This document shows positions 20,922 through 31,326 of a stretch of DNA of 64,000 nt, piece by piece; within the stretch, counting starts at the first letter, position 1; each line of letters opens with the position of its first letter. The notes beneath the pieces were generated by a model. It had not been told where the DNA came from. It saw nothing but the letters and a program-made list of their open reading frames with translations, and did not search any database. Position numbers and translations under genes: made by a program. The stretch lies in the NCBI RefSeq assembly GCF_012184425.1, contig NZ_VTOW01000005.1:267921-331920 (forward strand). Direction: 5' to 3'. This DNA comes from Candidatus Manganitrophus noduliformans. Its GTDB lineage: Bacteria > Nitrospirota > Nitrospiria > SBBL01 > Manganitrophaceae.

Positions 20922-20955
20922 AGACATTCTAAGGCTAAACTGTTCTTCCTGAAAC
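20922..20955 (+). repeat. Dispersed repeat downstream of katG (copy B)
   Basis: CTTTCAGACATT...CTTCCTGAAA, same spacing as copy A at 18280. It lies 60 bases past the katG stop. Confidence 0.5.
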
Positions 20956-21019
20956 TTACTTTTTGGTATACTAAACGTAGCTGAAGAATCCAACCGGAAA
21001 TTATTTATGTGATCTGAGA

Positions 21020-21340
21020 ATGAAATCAAAATGTCCACGCTGTAAAGGTGTTTTTCGTTACCGAGATTTCTATTGGATCCTTCCTCCTGTTTACCTTCTA
21101 AAGTGTCACAAATGTGGCTTGATTACCCATGTTAGATGGTATCAGCATCTACTTACTCAAATAATTGGGACATTGGCTGGAATAATGATTTGGCTCAGTT
21201 TAGTCCAAATATTTTTCTCGTTCCACTGGCCGGAATATTTGAGAATCATTTTTCTGACAGCTGGAGTGTTTTTGGGAACTGCGATCGGGTTTTTTACTCA
21301 CTGTGAATTGTTTTCTTTGGTTAAGGAAAAGTCTCTCTGA
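21020..21340 (+). CDS. Zinc-ribbon membrane protein of unknown function
   Basis: This 106-residue protein begins with a zinc-ribbon pair, CPRC (residues 5-8) and CHKC (about 29-32). Two transmembrane helices follow, at about 47-66 (IIGTLAGIMIWLSLVQIFFS) and 74-93. Base composition is clearly AT-richer than that of katG or the copper genes. The ribosome site is weak. It may have arrived with the katG segment, since repeat copies lie on each side of it. The function is unknown. Confidence 0.55.
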   Translation: MKSKCPRCKGVFRYRDFYWILPPVYLLKCHKCGLITHVRWYQHLLTQIIGTLAGIMIWLSLVQIFFSFHWPEYLRIIFLTAGVFLGTAIGFFTHCELFSLVKEKSL

Positions 21341-21423
21341 AGAGGCTGAGAACAATATACTGTAATTTCGGTGTAGTTATCTCTAATACCTATTTTTTTT
21401 ACTTCTTGCTGACTTGTAGGTGT

Positions 21424-21455
21424 AGACATCCCGCTGAGATATTCTTCCTGAAATC
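21424..21455 (+). repeat. Dispersed repeat (copy C)
   Basis: AGACAT...ATTCTTCCTGAAATC, with a 15-base gap instead of 18. This is the third and most diverged copy of the katG-flanking repeat. Confidence 0.4.
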
Positions 21456-21535
21456 GAGTTTCATGAACGTTGCCCATTCACAGCGTATTTTAAGCGGTAA
21501 TCACTAAACACAAGACGCCCTGATTCTCCGCCCTC

Positions 21536-21573
21536 GATCCTGGCCGGCATTCGGAAGAATGCCGGCCAGGATC
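21536..21573 (-). terminator. Large perfect palindrome after copZ
   Basis: GATCCTGGCCGGCATTC is repeated in inverse around a 4-base loop, giving 17-bp arms. It lies 9 bases beyond the copZ stop, at the end of the copper operon. There is no T-run on either strand, so it may be a transcript-stabilising hairpin or factor-dependent terminator rather than an intrinsic terminator. Confidence 0.55.
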
Positions 21574-21582
21574 CGTGCGCTG

Positions 21583-21858
21583 TTATGCGCCGCAGCAGGA
21601 TCGACCGGCAACCCGGCTGCTTAAAGAATTCTCTCGGGGTCCTGGCTGTACCGATATGGCAGGATAATCCGCCCCGGTGAGGACCTCCTTCATACGCTCA
21701 ACCGTAATGCGTGTATCGTCGTAGTCGACCTCTGCCTGCTTCGACGGAATATCGACGGTGACCTTTCGCACTCCGTCCAGCGGTTGGAGCGCTTTGATGA
21801 TCGTCTGCTCGCAATGTCCGCAGGAGATATCTGGAATATTGAAGGTTACTTTCGCCAT
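21583..21858 (-). CDS. copZ: Copper chaperone-like heavy-metal-associated protein
   Basis: This 91-residue protein has an HMA domain at residues 2-68 with the metal-binding SCGHC motif near residue 12 and the usual ferredoxin-like pattern (VTFNIPDISCGHCEQTIIKALQ, VTVDIPSKQAEVDYDD). A short tail ends SCCGA, adding a second possible thiol site. The ATG at 21858 follows GAAAGGAGAAACAAC; the frame's earlier Met adds ten residues without a ribosome site. It is the last gene of the copB-copA-copZ operon and would hand Cu(I) to CopA. Mercury or other soft-metal chaperones are the alternative. Confidence 0.85.
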   Translation of the reverse strand: MAKVTFNIPDISCGHCEQTIIKALQPLDGVRKVTVDIPSKQAEVDYDDTRITVERMKEVLTGADYPAISVQPGPRENSLSSRVAGRSCCGA

Positions 21859-21917
21859 GTTGTTTCTCCTTTCGTTTTTAATCGACACGGGCCCATTGCC
21901 CGACGTCTGTCTCTTTT

Positions 21918-24359
21918 TCAGAGGCCTGGGTGAATCGTGTGATCTGCCGGGGCGAAATAGAAGGCCGCCGCGCCGATCAGCAGGGCCGCCAGGATGAGGC
22001 CCGCAAGAAAGGCATATTCACCGAGCGAATCCCTAAGAGAGGGATGAAGAATCTCCTCTGCGGTTTGAGGCGGCCGGAAACGGCGCAGCCTCAAAGCATT
22101 GGCGACCACGCTCACGCTGCTCATTGCCATTGCCGCCGCGGCCAATACCGGATTGAGCAAGACACCCAAGAGAGGATAGATCGCCCCCATGGCGACCGGG
22201 ATGAGCGCGATGTTGTACGCGAATGCCCAGAAAAGCCCCTGTTTGATCTTGCCGACCGTTTTTCGGGAGAGCGCGATTGCCGTTACGATATTTCTCAGAT
22301 CTCCCCCTATCAGCGTAATGTCCGAGGCCGCCATCGCCACGTCGGTGCCGGTGCCGACTGCGATGCCAAGATCGGCCTGGGCCAGCGCCGGCGCGTCGTT
22401 GATGCCGTCCCCCACCATCGCAACGATTTTTCCCTGAGCCTGAAGGGCTTTCACTTTCGCTGCTTTCTCTTCCGGCCGAACCTCTGCAAGGACATGCTCG
22501 ATTCCGACCTGTCGTGCGATAGCCCCCGCGGTCGCCCGGTGATCACCGGTCAGCATCCAGACATTCAGACCCAGCGCCTTGAGCTGAGCAACGGCCTCCT
22601 GAGATTCGGGTTTCAAGGTATCGGCTACAGCTAACAGACCCGCCGCCTCACCGTCGACCGCAACATAGACCGGTGTGGCTCCTCTTCCAGCAAGCTCTTC
22701 GGCCTTTAGGTCGAGGTCCTCTGTGAATATGGTCCGTTCTCTCATCCATGCACGGTTTCCGAGAAGAATCTGTCGTCCTTGCACTTCCGCCCGGATTCCT
22801 TTGCCTGGAGCGGCTTCAAACGCATCGACTGAAGGAAGGTTGAGTCCTTCTTCCTCGGCTTTGTTGACAACGGCCTCTCCGAGCGGGTGTTCCGAGCCGA
22901 CCTCTGCGGCCGCTGCGAGGCGGAGCAGCGCTTCCTTCGTCATCCCATTTCGGACCACGATCTCGGTCACCGTCGGTCTTCCGTGGGTGAGCGTACCGGT
23001 CTTATCGAGCACAAGTGTATCGATCCTCCGCGCCTGTTCTAAAGCCTCACCCCCTTTCACCAGAATGCCGTGTTCCGCCGCCTTTCCGATGCCGACCATC
23101 ATGGCCGTCGGAGTTGCCAGTCCGAGCGCGCAGGGGCAGGCGATAATTAAGACTGCAATTGCAGCTGTCAGCGCAAAGATCAATGATGGCCCAAAAGCGA
23201 GCCAGATGACGAACGTCAGCGCCGCCAGAACGAGAACGATTGGAACAAAGTATCCGGAAATCGTATCAGCGAGTCGCTGGATCGGTGCCTTGGAGCCCTG
23301 CGCTTCCTCCACGAGTCGGATGATGTGAGCCAGCGCCGTCTCCTGGCCAACCTGCGTTGCCTTAAAGAGAAAACTTCCCGTCTTATTCAGCGTGGCCCCG
23401 ATCACAGGGTCCTTCGGCCCTTTCTCCACCGGCAGGCTCTCGCCAGTCAGCATGCTTTCATCTAACGTGGAGCGGCCTTCGATGATGACTCCATCAACTG
23501 GAACTTTCTCACCGGGGCGGACCCGAATGAGATCTCCGACCTGAACCTGCTCGATTGGAACATCCTGTTCTATTCCGTCCCGAAGGCGTCTGGCCGTTTT
23601 CGCCCGGAGTCCCATTAACGCCTGGATTGCGGCCCCTGTTCGACTTTTTGCCCTTGCCTCCAGCCAACGCCCTAACAAGATCAAGGCAACAATGAGAACA
23701 GCCGTCTCGTAATAGAGATGAAAGGGGAGCCCCCAACGCGCGGCAAGGTCTGGCCAAAGGGTGACGAAGGCGCTGTAGCCGTAGGCGGCGCTGGTGCCGA
23801 CTGCTACTAACGTATTCATGTTGGTGGTGCCATGTTTGGCCGCGGCCCAAGCAGCCCGATAGAAATCTCCCCCCGCCCAAAACTGGACGACTGAGGCTGC
23901 GATTAGAAACAGCGGGGCCAAGAGGCGAATATCGAGTAGCAGAGGAAGATACATCAACGCCATCATCAGAATACCGATCGGAAGACTGATCTGCCACTTC
24001 CGCCGCAGATCGTCTATTTGCTGCTGACGCTCCCGGTCCTGGGACCTGCCTCTCTCATGATCCAAGTCCGTAGGATTGATCGCGGGAGTCTGTTTAGAGG
24101 GTGCATCCGGCCCGTCCCGAACTTCGTAGCCCGCTTTCTCCACCGCCGCGCGAAGTTGATCCGTTTCGGCTTCGGTGGCGTCATAAAAGACGTGCGCCTT
24201 TTCGGTCACCAGGTTCACAGTGGCCTCTTTTACTCCGGGGACCTTCATGAGTGCCTTTTCAATCCGCCGAACGCAGCTCGCACAGGTCATGCCGCTGATA
24301 CGGAGCGTCTGTTCTTGGCGGTTCGGTTCAGTCGTTGTTGCCAGGTTCGATTTTTCCAT
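21918..24359 (-). CDS. copA: Cu(I)-exporting P1B-type ATPase CopA
   Basis: This 813-residue inner-membrane pump has one N-terminal HMA domain (MTCASC), eight predicted helices with the CPC metal site ([15 protein letters not shown]), the TGES actuator loop, phosphorylation site DKTGTLTHG and the hinge [16 protein letters not shown]. These mark a P1B-1 copper/silver exporter. The ATG at 24359 is chosen because AGGGAG lies 10 bases upstream and the extra 50 residues of the longer frame look non-coding. It is followed by copZ after 59 bases and preceded by copB after 58. Confidence 0.95.
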   Translation of the reverse strand: MEKSNLATTTEPNRQEQTLRISGMTCASCVRRIEKALMKVPGVKEATVNLVTEKAHVFYDATEAETDQLRAAVEKAGYEVRDGPDAPSKQTPAINPTDLDHERGRSQDRERQQQIDDLRRKWQISLPIGILMMALMYLPLLLDIRLLAPLFLIAASVVQFWAGGDFYRAAWAAAKHGTTNMNTLVAVGTSAAYGYSAFVTLWPDLAARWGLPFHLYYETAVLIVALILLGRWLEARAKSRTGAAIQALMGLRAKTARRLRDGIEQDVPIEQVQVGDLIRVRPGEKVPVDGVIIEGRSTLDESMLTGESLPVEKGPKDPVIGATLNKTGSFLFKATQVGQETALAHIIRLVEEAQGSKAPIQRLADTISGYFVPIVLVLAALTFVIWLAFGPSLIFALTAAIAVLIIACPCALGLATPTAMMVGIGKAAEHGILVKGGEALEQARRIDTLVLDKTGTLTHGRPTVTEIVVRNGMTKEALLRLAAAAEVGSEHPLGEAVVNKAEEEGLNLPSVDAFEAAPGKGIRAEVQGRQILLGNRAWMRERTIFTEDLDLKAEELAGRGATPVYVAVDGEAAGLLAVADTLKPESQEAVAQLKALGLNVWMLTGDHRATAGAIARQVGIEHVLAEVRPEEKAAKVKALQAQGKIVAMVGDGINDAPALAQADLGIAVGTGTDVAMAASDITLIGGDLRNIVTAIALSRKTVGKIKQGLFWAFAYNIALIPVAMGAIYPLLGVLLNPVLAAAAMAMSSVSVVANALRLRRFRPPQTAEEILHPSLRDSLGEYAFLAGLILAALLIGAAAFYFAPADHTIHPGL

Positions 24360-24417
24360 TTGTCGAGTCTCCCTGATCCTTTGCGATGAGATTGTTCTGT
24401 CGTTTATCGTTGCTAAT

Positions 24418-26577
24418 TCATGCAGCCTTGGTATGGTGATGGGCATGATGTCCTGCAGCACCGGGTTGTTTCTGAGCAGCCGCAAGGATTCTTCCCTTCT
24501 CCGCTTCATTTTGATCCGAGGAGATCTTGGCTCGTCGCAACAGTTGAGCGTTCATCGCCACCACGATCGTGCTCAACGACATCAGGAGGGCGCCGACCGC
24601 CGGCGAGAGGACGATGCCGTAGGGTGCCAAGATCCCCGCCGCCAGCGGCAGGGCAACAATGTTGTAACCGGCCGCCCACCAGAGGTTTTGATACATTTTG
24701 CGGTAGCTCGCCCGGCTGAGCCGGATGATCTTCACGATATCGAGCGGGTTGCTCCTCACCAAAATGATCCCAGCCGATTCAATCGCCACATCGGTGCCGC
24801 TTCCGATCGCGATCCCGACCTCCGCTCGGGTCAGCGCCGGCGCATCGTTCACTCCATCGCCGACCATCGCGACCCTCTTCCCCTGGCGCTGTAGCTCGGC
24901 GATCTTCTGATCTTTGTGCTCGGGGAGTACCTCCGCAAAATAGCGGTCGATCTTGAGTTCCTCGGCCACTGTTCTGGCCACCGCATTGCTGTCGCCGGTG
25001 AGCATCGCGACCTCCACTCCCATTGCATGGAGTTCCTCGACGGCGCGTTTACTCTCCGGTCGGATGACATCCGCCAGAGACACTCCGCCGATGACCTGCT
25101 TGTTTTCGATGACGTAGACCGCTGTCTCTCCTTTTTGGTTTGCCTCCCGCTGAAAGGTCATCAACTCCTCCGGGAGATCAAGCCGGATCATCTCCAACAA
25201 TCGGGGCCCCCCCAGGAAGATCGCTTTGCCGTCATGATTCGCCCTCACACCCCGCCCCTTGATCGCCTCAAAATCAACGACCTCTGGTACGATAAGGTTT
25301 CGATTCTCAGCGGCCTTCCGAATCCCTTGGGCGATGGGGTGCTCTGAATCTCTTTCCAATGCCGCAGCAAGGGTGAGGATTTCCGCGTCACTCCTTCCGG
25401 CAACAGCGGCGATCGTTACGACGCCGAAGGCTCCTTCGGTGAGGGTTCCCGTTTTATCAAACACCACCATGTTTATTTCGCGGGCTTTCTCCAACGCCAT
25501 CCGATCCCGCACGAGAATGCCGTTTCGAGCGCCCATCGCTGTGGTGATCGCCACCACCAATGGAACAGCCAGGCCTAACGCGTGGGGGCAGGCGATGACT
25601 AAAACCGTGGCGACCCGAGCGATGACGTCCACATTGAGCCCCACCGCAATCGTCCAAAGGAGGGCGGTCAATGCCGCAACACCAAGCGCTACATAGAAAA
25701 GAAGATTCGCCGCTTTATCAGCGAGAACCTGGCTCTTTGACTTGCTCTCCTGGGCCTGCTTTACCAGCCGCATAATCCCCGCAAGCGCCGTCTCTTGCCC
25801 GGTGGCGGTGACCCGAATACGAAGGCTGCCGTCGGCATTGATTGTGCCTGCGATGACGCGATCTCCAGGACGCTTGAAGACCGGCTTTGACTCTCCGGTG
25901 ATCATCGATTCATTGACTTCCGATTCTCCCTGTTCCACCTCGCCGTCGGCGGGAATGCCGGTTCCGGGGCGAATCAGGAGGCGATCCCCGCCCCGCAGAT
26001 CAGTCGCCGGGATCTGAGCGATACTTCCGTCTTCCTCGATCCGCTCTGCCGTATCGGGCAATAGCCGGGCGAGTTCATCCAGAGCGCCGGATGCCTGACG
26101 GACACTTCTCATTTCGATCCAATGGCCCAGCAGCATCATGTCAATTAAAGTAACCAGTTCCCAGAAGAAGCCCATCTGCCCCGGCATGAACAACGCTGCC
26201 ACGCTGTAGCCGAAAGCGACCGTGATGGCGAGCGAGATGAGCATCATCATCCCAGGCCGACGCCGGCGCCATTCGGGAATCGCCATCCTGAGAAATGGAA
26301 GACCGCCATAGAAGAAGATGAAGACGGCCAAAAGGGGAGTCATCCATCGGCTTCCAGGAAAATAAGGCATTGTAAATCCGAGCCACTCTTGGATCATCGG
26401 ATCGTACAGAACGGTTGGGATAGAGAGAAGCAATGAAATCCAGAACCGTTTTCTGAAAGTCTCCTCGTGACCGGTGTGATCGATGTGAGTTGCGTGGTTC
26501 TCCTCCGTTTTTCCATGGGACATATTCATATCGCTTCCGTGTTGATGAGATTCATGATGGTGTGCGTGCTCTTTCAT
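24418..26577 (-). CDS. copB: P1B-type ATPase CopB (CPH motif)
   Basis: This 719-residue pump has a His/Met-rich N terminus ([19 protein letters not shown]) instead of an HMA domain. Its membrane metal motif is CPH ([13 protein letters not shown]), which defines the P1B-3 CopB group. [13 protein letters not shown] and [16 protein letters not shown] are all present. The C terminus is again His-rich (GHHAHHHTK). It is the first gene of the copper operon. The ATG follows AAAGGAGAAGGCG. Two ECF-type promoters lie just upstream. It probably exports copper or silver to the periplasm together with CopA. Confidence 0.95.
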   Translation of the reverse strand: MKEHAHHHESHQHGSDMNMSHGKTEENHATHIDHTGHEETFRKRFWISLLLSIPTVLYDPMIQEWLGFTMPYFPGSRWMTPLLAVFIFFYGGLPFLRMAIPEWRRRRPGMMMLISLAITVAFGYSVAALFMPGQMGFFWELVTLIDMMLLGHWIEMRSVRQASGALDELARLLPDTAERIEEDGSIAQIPATDLRGGDRLLIRPGTGIPADGEVEQGESEVNESMITGESKPVFKRPGDRVIAGTINADGSLRIRVTATGQETALAGIMRLVKQAQESKSKSQVLADKAANLLFYVALGVAALTALLWTIAVGLNVDVIARVATVLVIACPHALGLAVPLVVAITTAMGARNGILVRDRMALEKAREINMVVFDKTGTLTEGAFGVVTIAAVAGRSDAEILTLAAALERDSEHPIAQGIRKAAENRNLIVPEVVDFEAIKGRGVRANHDGKAIFLGGPRLLEMIRLDLPEELMTFQREANQKGETAVYVIENKQVIGGVSLADVIRPESKRAVEELHAMGVEVAMLTGDSNAVARTVAEELKIDRYFAEVLPEHKDQKIAELQRQGKRVAMVGDGVNDAPALTRAEVGIAIGSGTDVAIESAGIILVRSNPLDIVKIIRLSRASYRKMYQNLWWAAGYNIVALPLAAGILAPYGIVLSPAVGALLMSLSTIVVAMNAQLLRRAKISSDQNEAEKGRILAAAQKQPGAAGHHAHHHTKAA

Positions 26578-26627
26578 CGCCTTCTCCTTTGTGGATAAAA
26601 TGTACTGATTTGTTCCCGCCGTCTCTA

Positions 26628-26654
26628 TAGACGTGCAACTGATATTTCGGTTAC
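26628..26654 (-). promoter_or_regulatory. ECF-type promoter P1 of the copper operon
   Basis: On the minus strand GTAACC (26649-26654), 15 bp, CGTCTA (26628-26633). The predicted start is about 45 bases before the copB ATG. CGTCTA is a typical ECF sigma -10. Confidence 0.65.
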
Positions 26655-26683
26655 ATCATTTTGATCAAGTCCTGTTGTCTCCA

Positions 26684-26710
26684 TAGACGGAAGAGGTGCC
26701 TCGCGGTTAC
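26684..26710 (-). promoter_or_regulatory. ECF-type promoter P2 of the copper operon
   Basis: GTAACC (26705-26710), 15 bp, CGTCTA (26684-26689) on the minus strand. It has the same motifs and spacing as P1 and is displaced by exactly 56 bp. The rest of the 307-base gap (26578-26884) shows no gene. Confidence 0.65.
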
Positions 26711-26884
26711 ACCTTGGGAGGCTGTATTGTAAGTTTCTGAGATTAAAAGGAAATCAGCAAGGCGCTCAAAGTGCTTACGACAAAAGGATAGTAATAAGGG
26801 GCATCCGGAATCAAAAAATGGAAGGCGAGAAAAATTATCCTCAGCGGCAAATCTGCTGAATTTGGTAGGAAGTTGGACGACCTC

Positions 26885-27418
26885 TTAATTGTGCTTGCAG
26901 GTGCAGTCGAGGCAGCCGTGCTTCGCACACGAGCGGCAGGTCTCCTCCAAGCGTTCGCGTAACGCTTGGCGGGCCCGGTGTCGGCGAACCTTCAGATTAT
27001 TGAGGGTGATTCCGAGCCCTTCGGCTACTTTCTTTGGATCCCGCTCGTTCAGATCGAGTGCTTCAATCAGTTCGCCATATTCTGGCTTCAATGTAGGGAT
27101 GAGCTCTCGAAAACAGTTACAGAGGTTCTCCTCATCCTCAGGGGTAATGGCAAGATCCTTCTCTTCAGAATAGGGCTCAAGATGTTCTGTTTCAATGTGT
27201 TTCCGTCGGTAAACGTCGATGATTGCATTGTTCAGGATTCGGTAAAACCATGGAAGGAGCTTCTCCTCATCTCGTAAATCTGGCGCTGCTCGGAGCGCCT
27301 TGATTAGGCTCTCCTGGAGCACATCTTCCGCTAACTCGGGGCTTGAGAGTCGCTTCCTTACGTAGCCGAGCAGCTTTTCCCGATGGTTAAGCAGTTTAGA
27401 AACGACTTCGTCGTTCAT
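26885..27418 (-). CDS. ECF RNA polymerase sigma factor with cysteine-rich tail
   Basis: This 177-residue sigma factor has region 2 at about residues 10-75 (LGYVRKRLSSPELAEDVLQESLIKALRAAP, LLPWFYRILNNAIIDVYRR) and region 4 at about 110-160 (LNERDPKKVAEGLGITLNNLKVRRHRARQALRERL). The C terminus adds CRSC....C..C.C, six cysteines in 14 residues. Cysteine-rich C-terminal domains are known in CorE-like ECF sigma factors that sense copper or other metals directly. No anti-sigma gene is present. Its gene sits directly before the copper operon, whose two promoters are ECF-like. Its own promoter lacks that motif. Confidence 0.9.
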   Translation of the reverse strand: MNDEVVSKLLNHREKLLGYVRKRLSSPELAEDVLQESLIKALRAAPDLRDEEKLLPWFYRILNNAIIDVYRRKHIETEHLEPYSEEKDLAITPEDEENLCNCFRELIPTLKPEYGELIEALDLNERDPKKVAEGLGITLNNLKVRRHRARQALRERLEETCRSCAKHGCLDCTCKHN

Positions 27419-27553
27419 CCGAAAATCCTACAGGTTCCGCTTACTGCTATATAACACTGGCATTGAGACAGAGAGCGAGGTGATCTTAACATATGACTAT
27501 GTTTTAGATCTATTAGATCTGTTAGATCTGTCGGGAGCAAGCTTAAAGATCAG

Positions 27554-27720
27554 TCACAACATAATTTTTCTTCTTTCAAAGCCTCGTATCCCTCTTTAGC
27601 GGCAAAAAAGACGATGATCAAACCATCCACCGGGTCCGCCCACCTTTTTCGGGGAAAGGTCAAGGTGTAGCCGCGGTTGCCTTTGACATCGCTTGAAAGT
27701 TCAAGTTCTGTTTTCAATGG
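27554..27720 (-). pseudogene. Remnant of a CDF-family cation transporter (C-terminal piece)
   Basis: The minus-strand frame ending at 27554 reads RWADPVDGLIIVFFAAKEGYEALKEE and closes KLCCD-stop. The W-A-D-P...G-L-I-I...K-E-G segment is the last membrane helix of cation-diffusion-facilitator transporters, and the CC tail is common there. The open frame continues back to about 27771, but that part does not look like CDF and there is no ATG or ribosome site. I read it as a degraded metal-transporter end next to the copper locus. The rest of 27419-27775 shows only the sigma-gene leader. Confidence 0.45.
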
Positions 27721-27775
27721 CAAATTGAATCTCCCATTCGTCGCAAAGTGAAGGGCTGCTGCCCATTCCTGCTTA

Positions 27776-28969
27776 TTAACCCGGTTTCACCTTCACCCCC
27801 TCCTTCACCGCATCACTCGGATAGACAATCACCTGTTCTCCAACTGAAAGCCCCCCCTCGATCATCGCCTCGGCCCCGCTTCGCCGTTCCACTTCGACCG
27901 TCCGTTTCCGCGCCCGTCCATCCGAGAGGGTAAAGGCGGCCCAGCGATCTCCTTCCCTGAAGAGCGCGCCGGAAGGAACCTTTAGAGCGTCCTCTTTGGT
28001 AAAGACGAAAATCTGCGCCTCCACCCGGTATCCGTCTCCCAACGTCTCCCATCGCTCCCGGGGGGAGGTCAGGTCGATCACCACGTTGACCCGTTGCTCT
28101 TCCACACCGAGGGCCGAGATCTTCGTGAAGGCGGAGGGCTCCACCCGGCGGACGCGCCCTTCCAGCGGGGCTTCCCCGCCGTACCGGACGATCCGCGCCG
28201 GCATTCCGGGCCGGATGTCGACGGCATCGGTCGTGAGAACATCGACGACGACTTCCAGATCGGACGGATCGGCGATTTCCAGCAACGGGGTTCCGAGGGG
28301 GACGACCCGCTCGCTTTCTTGCAGAATGCGCAGCACCTTTCCATTCACCGGCGAACGAATTTCCAAGCGCTCCCCCGCGCCGGCCCCTTGTTTGGCGCGG
28401 ATCAGCGCCGCGCGCGCCAGGTCGACCTGATGCTCGGCGACTTGAGATTCGAATTGCGCCGCCTCCAACTCCCGCGTCCGGAGGGTGACCGTCAGCTCTC
28501 TCTGCTCTCGTTCGGCGGCCGAAACCAGTCCTTCCTCCGCCAACTGGCGGGCCCGTTCAAGATCGCTTTGCGCTTGCGCGAGGGCCGCTTTCGCCCGCTC
28601 GACGGAGGCGCGCGCCCGCATCCGCTCCGCCTCCGCCGCGCCGAGCCGCTCCTGCAGTTCCCGTTCCGTCCGGACATCGAGCAGGGGAGGGGCCGCCGGA
28701 ATCATCGCCGCCAGGACATCGCCTCGTTTCACCGAATCGCCCGCTTCAAGTTGAATCCGCAGGAGCTGTCCCGCCAGCGGTGCGGAGATCAGATAGCGCT
28801 CCCGGACGCGTGTCATTCCCTCCTCTTCCACCGACTGCGCAAAGGGGCCTTGAGCCACCGGGGCGGTCTCCACCTCCACCGGCTTCGGCAAGAAGGCGAC
28901 GATCAGGAGAGCAAGGAGGCCGAAGAAGATCGCCGCCGAGATTCCTCTTTTGATCCATCTTCGCATCAT
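27776..28969 (-). CDS. Periplasmic adaptor (HlyD/MacA-like membrane fusion protein)
   Basis: This 397-residue protein has one N-terminal membrane helix (about residues 10-28), a lipoyl-like beta domain split by a long alpha-helical hairpin (about 95-190: LQERLGAAEAERMRARASVERAKAALAQAQSDLERAR), and beta-barrel and membrane-proximal domains (PVNGKVLRI, GTPLLEIADPSDLEVVVDV). It lacks a lipobox. It overlaps the FtsX-type permease gene by 4 bases, so adaptor, permease and ATPase form one exporter operon read leftward. A TolC-like outer component is not present. Confidence 0.9.
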   Translation of the reverse strand: MMRRWIKRGISAAIFFGLLALLIVAFLPKPVEVETAPVAQGPFAQSVEEEGMTRVRERYLISAPLAGQLLRIQLEAGDSVKRGDVLAAMIPAAPPLLDVRTERELQERLGAAEAERMRARASVERAKAALAQAQSDLERARQLAEEGLVSAAEREQRELTVTLRTRELEAAQFESQVAEHQVDLARAALIRAKQGAGAGERLEIRSPVNGKVLRILQESERVVPLGTPLLEIADPSDLEVVVDVLTTDAVDIRPGMPARIVRYGGEAPLEGRVRRVEPSAFTKISALGVEEQRVNVVIDLTSPRERWETLGDGYRVEAQIFVFTKEDALKVPSGALFREGDRWAAFTLSDGRARKRTVEVERRSGAEAMIEGGLSVGEQVIVYPSDAVKEGVKVKPG

Positions 28970-31326
28970 TCCCTCGTTTTCAAAACCCCGACCAGATCGA
29001 GATGATCAATCCGATTCCGCACGATCAGCGCGCTGACGACCCCGGCGATCAGAATCGCTAGAACCGCATAGGCGTAGGTTCGCGGGGCAATTACCATCGG
29101 AATGATAAAGTTCTCGGAGTGGGCCGACCGAACCAGTCCCAGGGCGAGGAGATACCCAAGCCAGAGGCCGAATGGGATTGCCAGAATCAGCTCCGCCGCC
29201 AGCTCGCCGAGTAAAAGGGCCGAGACCTCTCCTCGCGTGAAGCCGAGGATCCTCAGACTGGCGAGCTCCCACGCCCGCTCCGCCAGCGCGATCCGGGCGC
29301 TGTTGTAGACGACCCCCACCGCAATCGCGCCGGCGAAGATCGTCACGATTGTCGTGAAGAAAAAGATGTTCCGGGCCGATTCCTTCTCAAACGTCTCCAG
29401 CGCGGTTCGCTTCATCCCCACCGTCGCGACGGCGGGAATCTCCTTCAGGCGGGCGTTGAATGCATCGACCCCGGCGCGATCGACCCGGACCGCGACCGAA
29501 GAGATCAAGTTTCCTTCTCCCATTGCCCGATTCAACGCGCCGATTTCCATATAACCGACCATGCCGACGAGGTCATTCACCAGGCCGGCAACGAGAAGCG
29601 TCCGCCGGGTCCGCTTCCCCTCCAGCGATTCCACCTCGATCCGGTCGCCCGGTTTTACGCCGAGACGCGCCGCCAGGCGATCGGTCAAGAGCAGCCCGTC
29701 GTGGGGGAGCGGGATGGGGTTTCGATCGGCATCGAGGAGCTGCCTCAGCTTCCCCTTTTCGGGAAGTCCCATGACGGCGGTTCGATAGCTCCGGTGTCCG
29801 GCGCGCAGTTGGACCGGAACGCTGCGCGAGGGCTCCGCGTAGAGAACGCCGGGAATTTCGTCGATCTCATAGCGGACCGCTTCGGAGAGCGGCTCGATGA
29901 AGTTGATGTCGGCGTCTTCCCGCTGAATTTCGTCGAACTGGACTCGGATCAAATAGTCCACGGCGTCGCCCCAGAAGGTCCCGCCGATGATGATGGCGAT
30001 CGACGAAGCGATCCCGAACGTCGTCAAGGCGGCTCGCAAGGGGCGGCGCTCCAGTGTCCGGACGACCATGCGGGTTTGTGAAGAGAGAAGATGCGCCCAT
30101 CCGAGCCGTTCCAGAATCATTCTCCGGAAAGTCGCCGGCGCCGGCGGGCGCATCGCCTCGGCCGGAGGGAGGGACGCGACGCGCCGGACCGTCTGAAGCG
30201 CCGCCGCGACCCCGGCCGTGAGGCTGATCGCGGCGGCCAAAAGCGGAATCCAAGGTTGAATCCGGTAGGTCAGCTGAGGAAAATGAAAGAAGCGGGTGTA
30301 CATTCCGGTCATGTAATATCCGAGCCAAGCGCCGATCCCGATCCCCCCCGCGATTCCGGCCGAGACGATCACCAGAACGAACTTCAGGTAGTGAAGCGCA
30401 ATCGTCCGGTCGGCATAGCCGAGCGCTTTGAGAGCGGCGATCTGCTCCCGCTGCGTGCTGATCTGGCGGGCCAAGACGACGTTCAGCAGAAAGGCGGCGA
30501 CCCCGAGGAAGATCGTCGGAAAGACGGTGGCGTTCACCTTCAACTGATTGAGCTCCTGGTCCAGAATCCGATGCGAGATCTGATCCTCGCGGCCATAGGC
30601 GCCGAGCCCGCCGTAAGGGGCCAGCAGCCGGTCGAGAGCGCTGATCACGGCGGGGGCGTGGGCATGCGGCGCCAGCCGCAGCGTCACGAAATTAAAGGCC
30701 CCCTCCATATTGAAGGCCGCCTCGACTCCGTCCCGCTCCATCCAGAAGATGCCGAATCCCTTGTCGTCCGGGAAAGCGCCTCCCCGGTTCGCGTAGATAT
30801 ACTCCGGGGAGAGAGCCACCCCGACGATGCGAAGTTCCTCTCTTTTTCCGTTCAAGAGCGCCGCCAGGCGATCCCCCGGCTGAAGCCCCCGGGCGATCGC
30901 AAAGCCTTCGGAGACGAGGACTTCGTTCCGCTCCCCCGGCTCGATCCATCTTCCTCTTCGGAGGGTCAGCCGGTTCAAACGGGGCGGGCGGCCGTCGGTG
31001 AGACCGATCATCCGTCCGGTCACCGGTTCGGCGACATTCGGAATGTCGAGGGTGACATCGAAGAGGGTCGTTGTCTCGGCGTCCGAAACGCCGGGAAGCT
31101 GCACGATCGGGTCGGCGAGCGATTCGGGGGCCCGTTTCACGCCGGAGAAGAGGTCGGCGAAGCGGGTGCTTTCATAGTAGGATTGGCGCGACCCGTTGAG
31201 CGAATCGTAGGCGGTCAGCATCCCGATGAATCCGCCGATGCCGGAAGCGACCACCAGCGCGATCGTCACCGCCTGGCCCTTCATCCGGGAGAGGTCCCGG
31301 AGCAGCTTGACGTTGAGCATCTTCAC
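28966..31326 (-). CDS. ABC exporter permease with two FtsX domains
   Basis: This 786-residue membrane protein has an N-terminal helix ([21 protein letters not shown]), a large periplasmic domain and an FtsX core (about 265-390). It then repeats the pattern: a helix near 430, a second periplasmic domain, and a C-terminal FtsX core ([23 protein letters not shown] onward). Double-FtsX permeases of the LolCE/DevC/YbbP type move lipids or amphiphiles from the inner membrane. It overlaps both neighbours by 4 bases. Confidence 0.9.
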   Translation of the reverse strand: MKMLNVKLLRDLSRMKGQAVTIALVVASGIGGFIGMLTAYDSLNGSRQSYYESTRFADLFSGVKRAPESLADPIVQLPGVSDAETTTLFDVTLDIPNVAEPVTGRMIGLTDGRPPRLNRLTLRRGRWIEPGERNEVLVSEGFAIARGLQPGDRLAALLNGKREELRIVGVALSPEYIYANRGGAFPDDKGFGIFWMERDGVEAAFNMEGAFNFVTLRLAPHAHAPAVISALDRLLAPYGGLGAYGREDQISHRILDQELNQLKVNATVFPTIFLGVAAFLLNVVLARQISTQREQIAALKALGYADRTIALHYLKFVLVIVSAGIAGGIGIGAWLGYYMTGMYTRFFHFPQLTYRIQPWIPLLAAAISLTAGVAAALQTVRRVASLPPAEAMRPPAPATFRRMILERLGWAHLLSSQTRMVVRTLERRPLRAALTTFGIASSIAIIIGGTFWGDAVDYLIRVQFDEIQREDADINFIEPLSEAVRYEIDEIPGVLYAEPSRSVPVQLRAGHRSYRTAVMGLPEKGKLRQLLDADRNPIPLPHDGLLLTDRLAARLGVKPGDRIEVESLEGKRTRRTLLVAGLVNDLVGMVGYMEIGALNRAMGEGNLISSVAVRVDRAGVDAFNARLKEIPAVATVGMKRTALETFEKESARNIFFFTTIVTIFAGAIAVGVVYNSARIALAERAWELASLRILGFTRGEVSALLLGELAAELILAIPFGLWLGYLLALGLVRSAHSENFIIPMVIAPRTYAYAVLAILIAGVVSALIVRNRIDHLDLVGVLKTRE

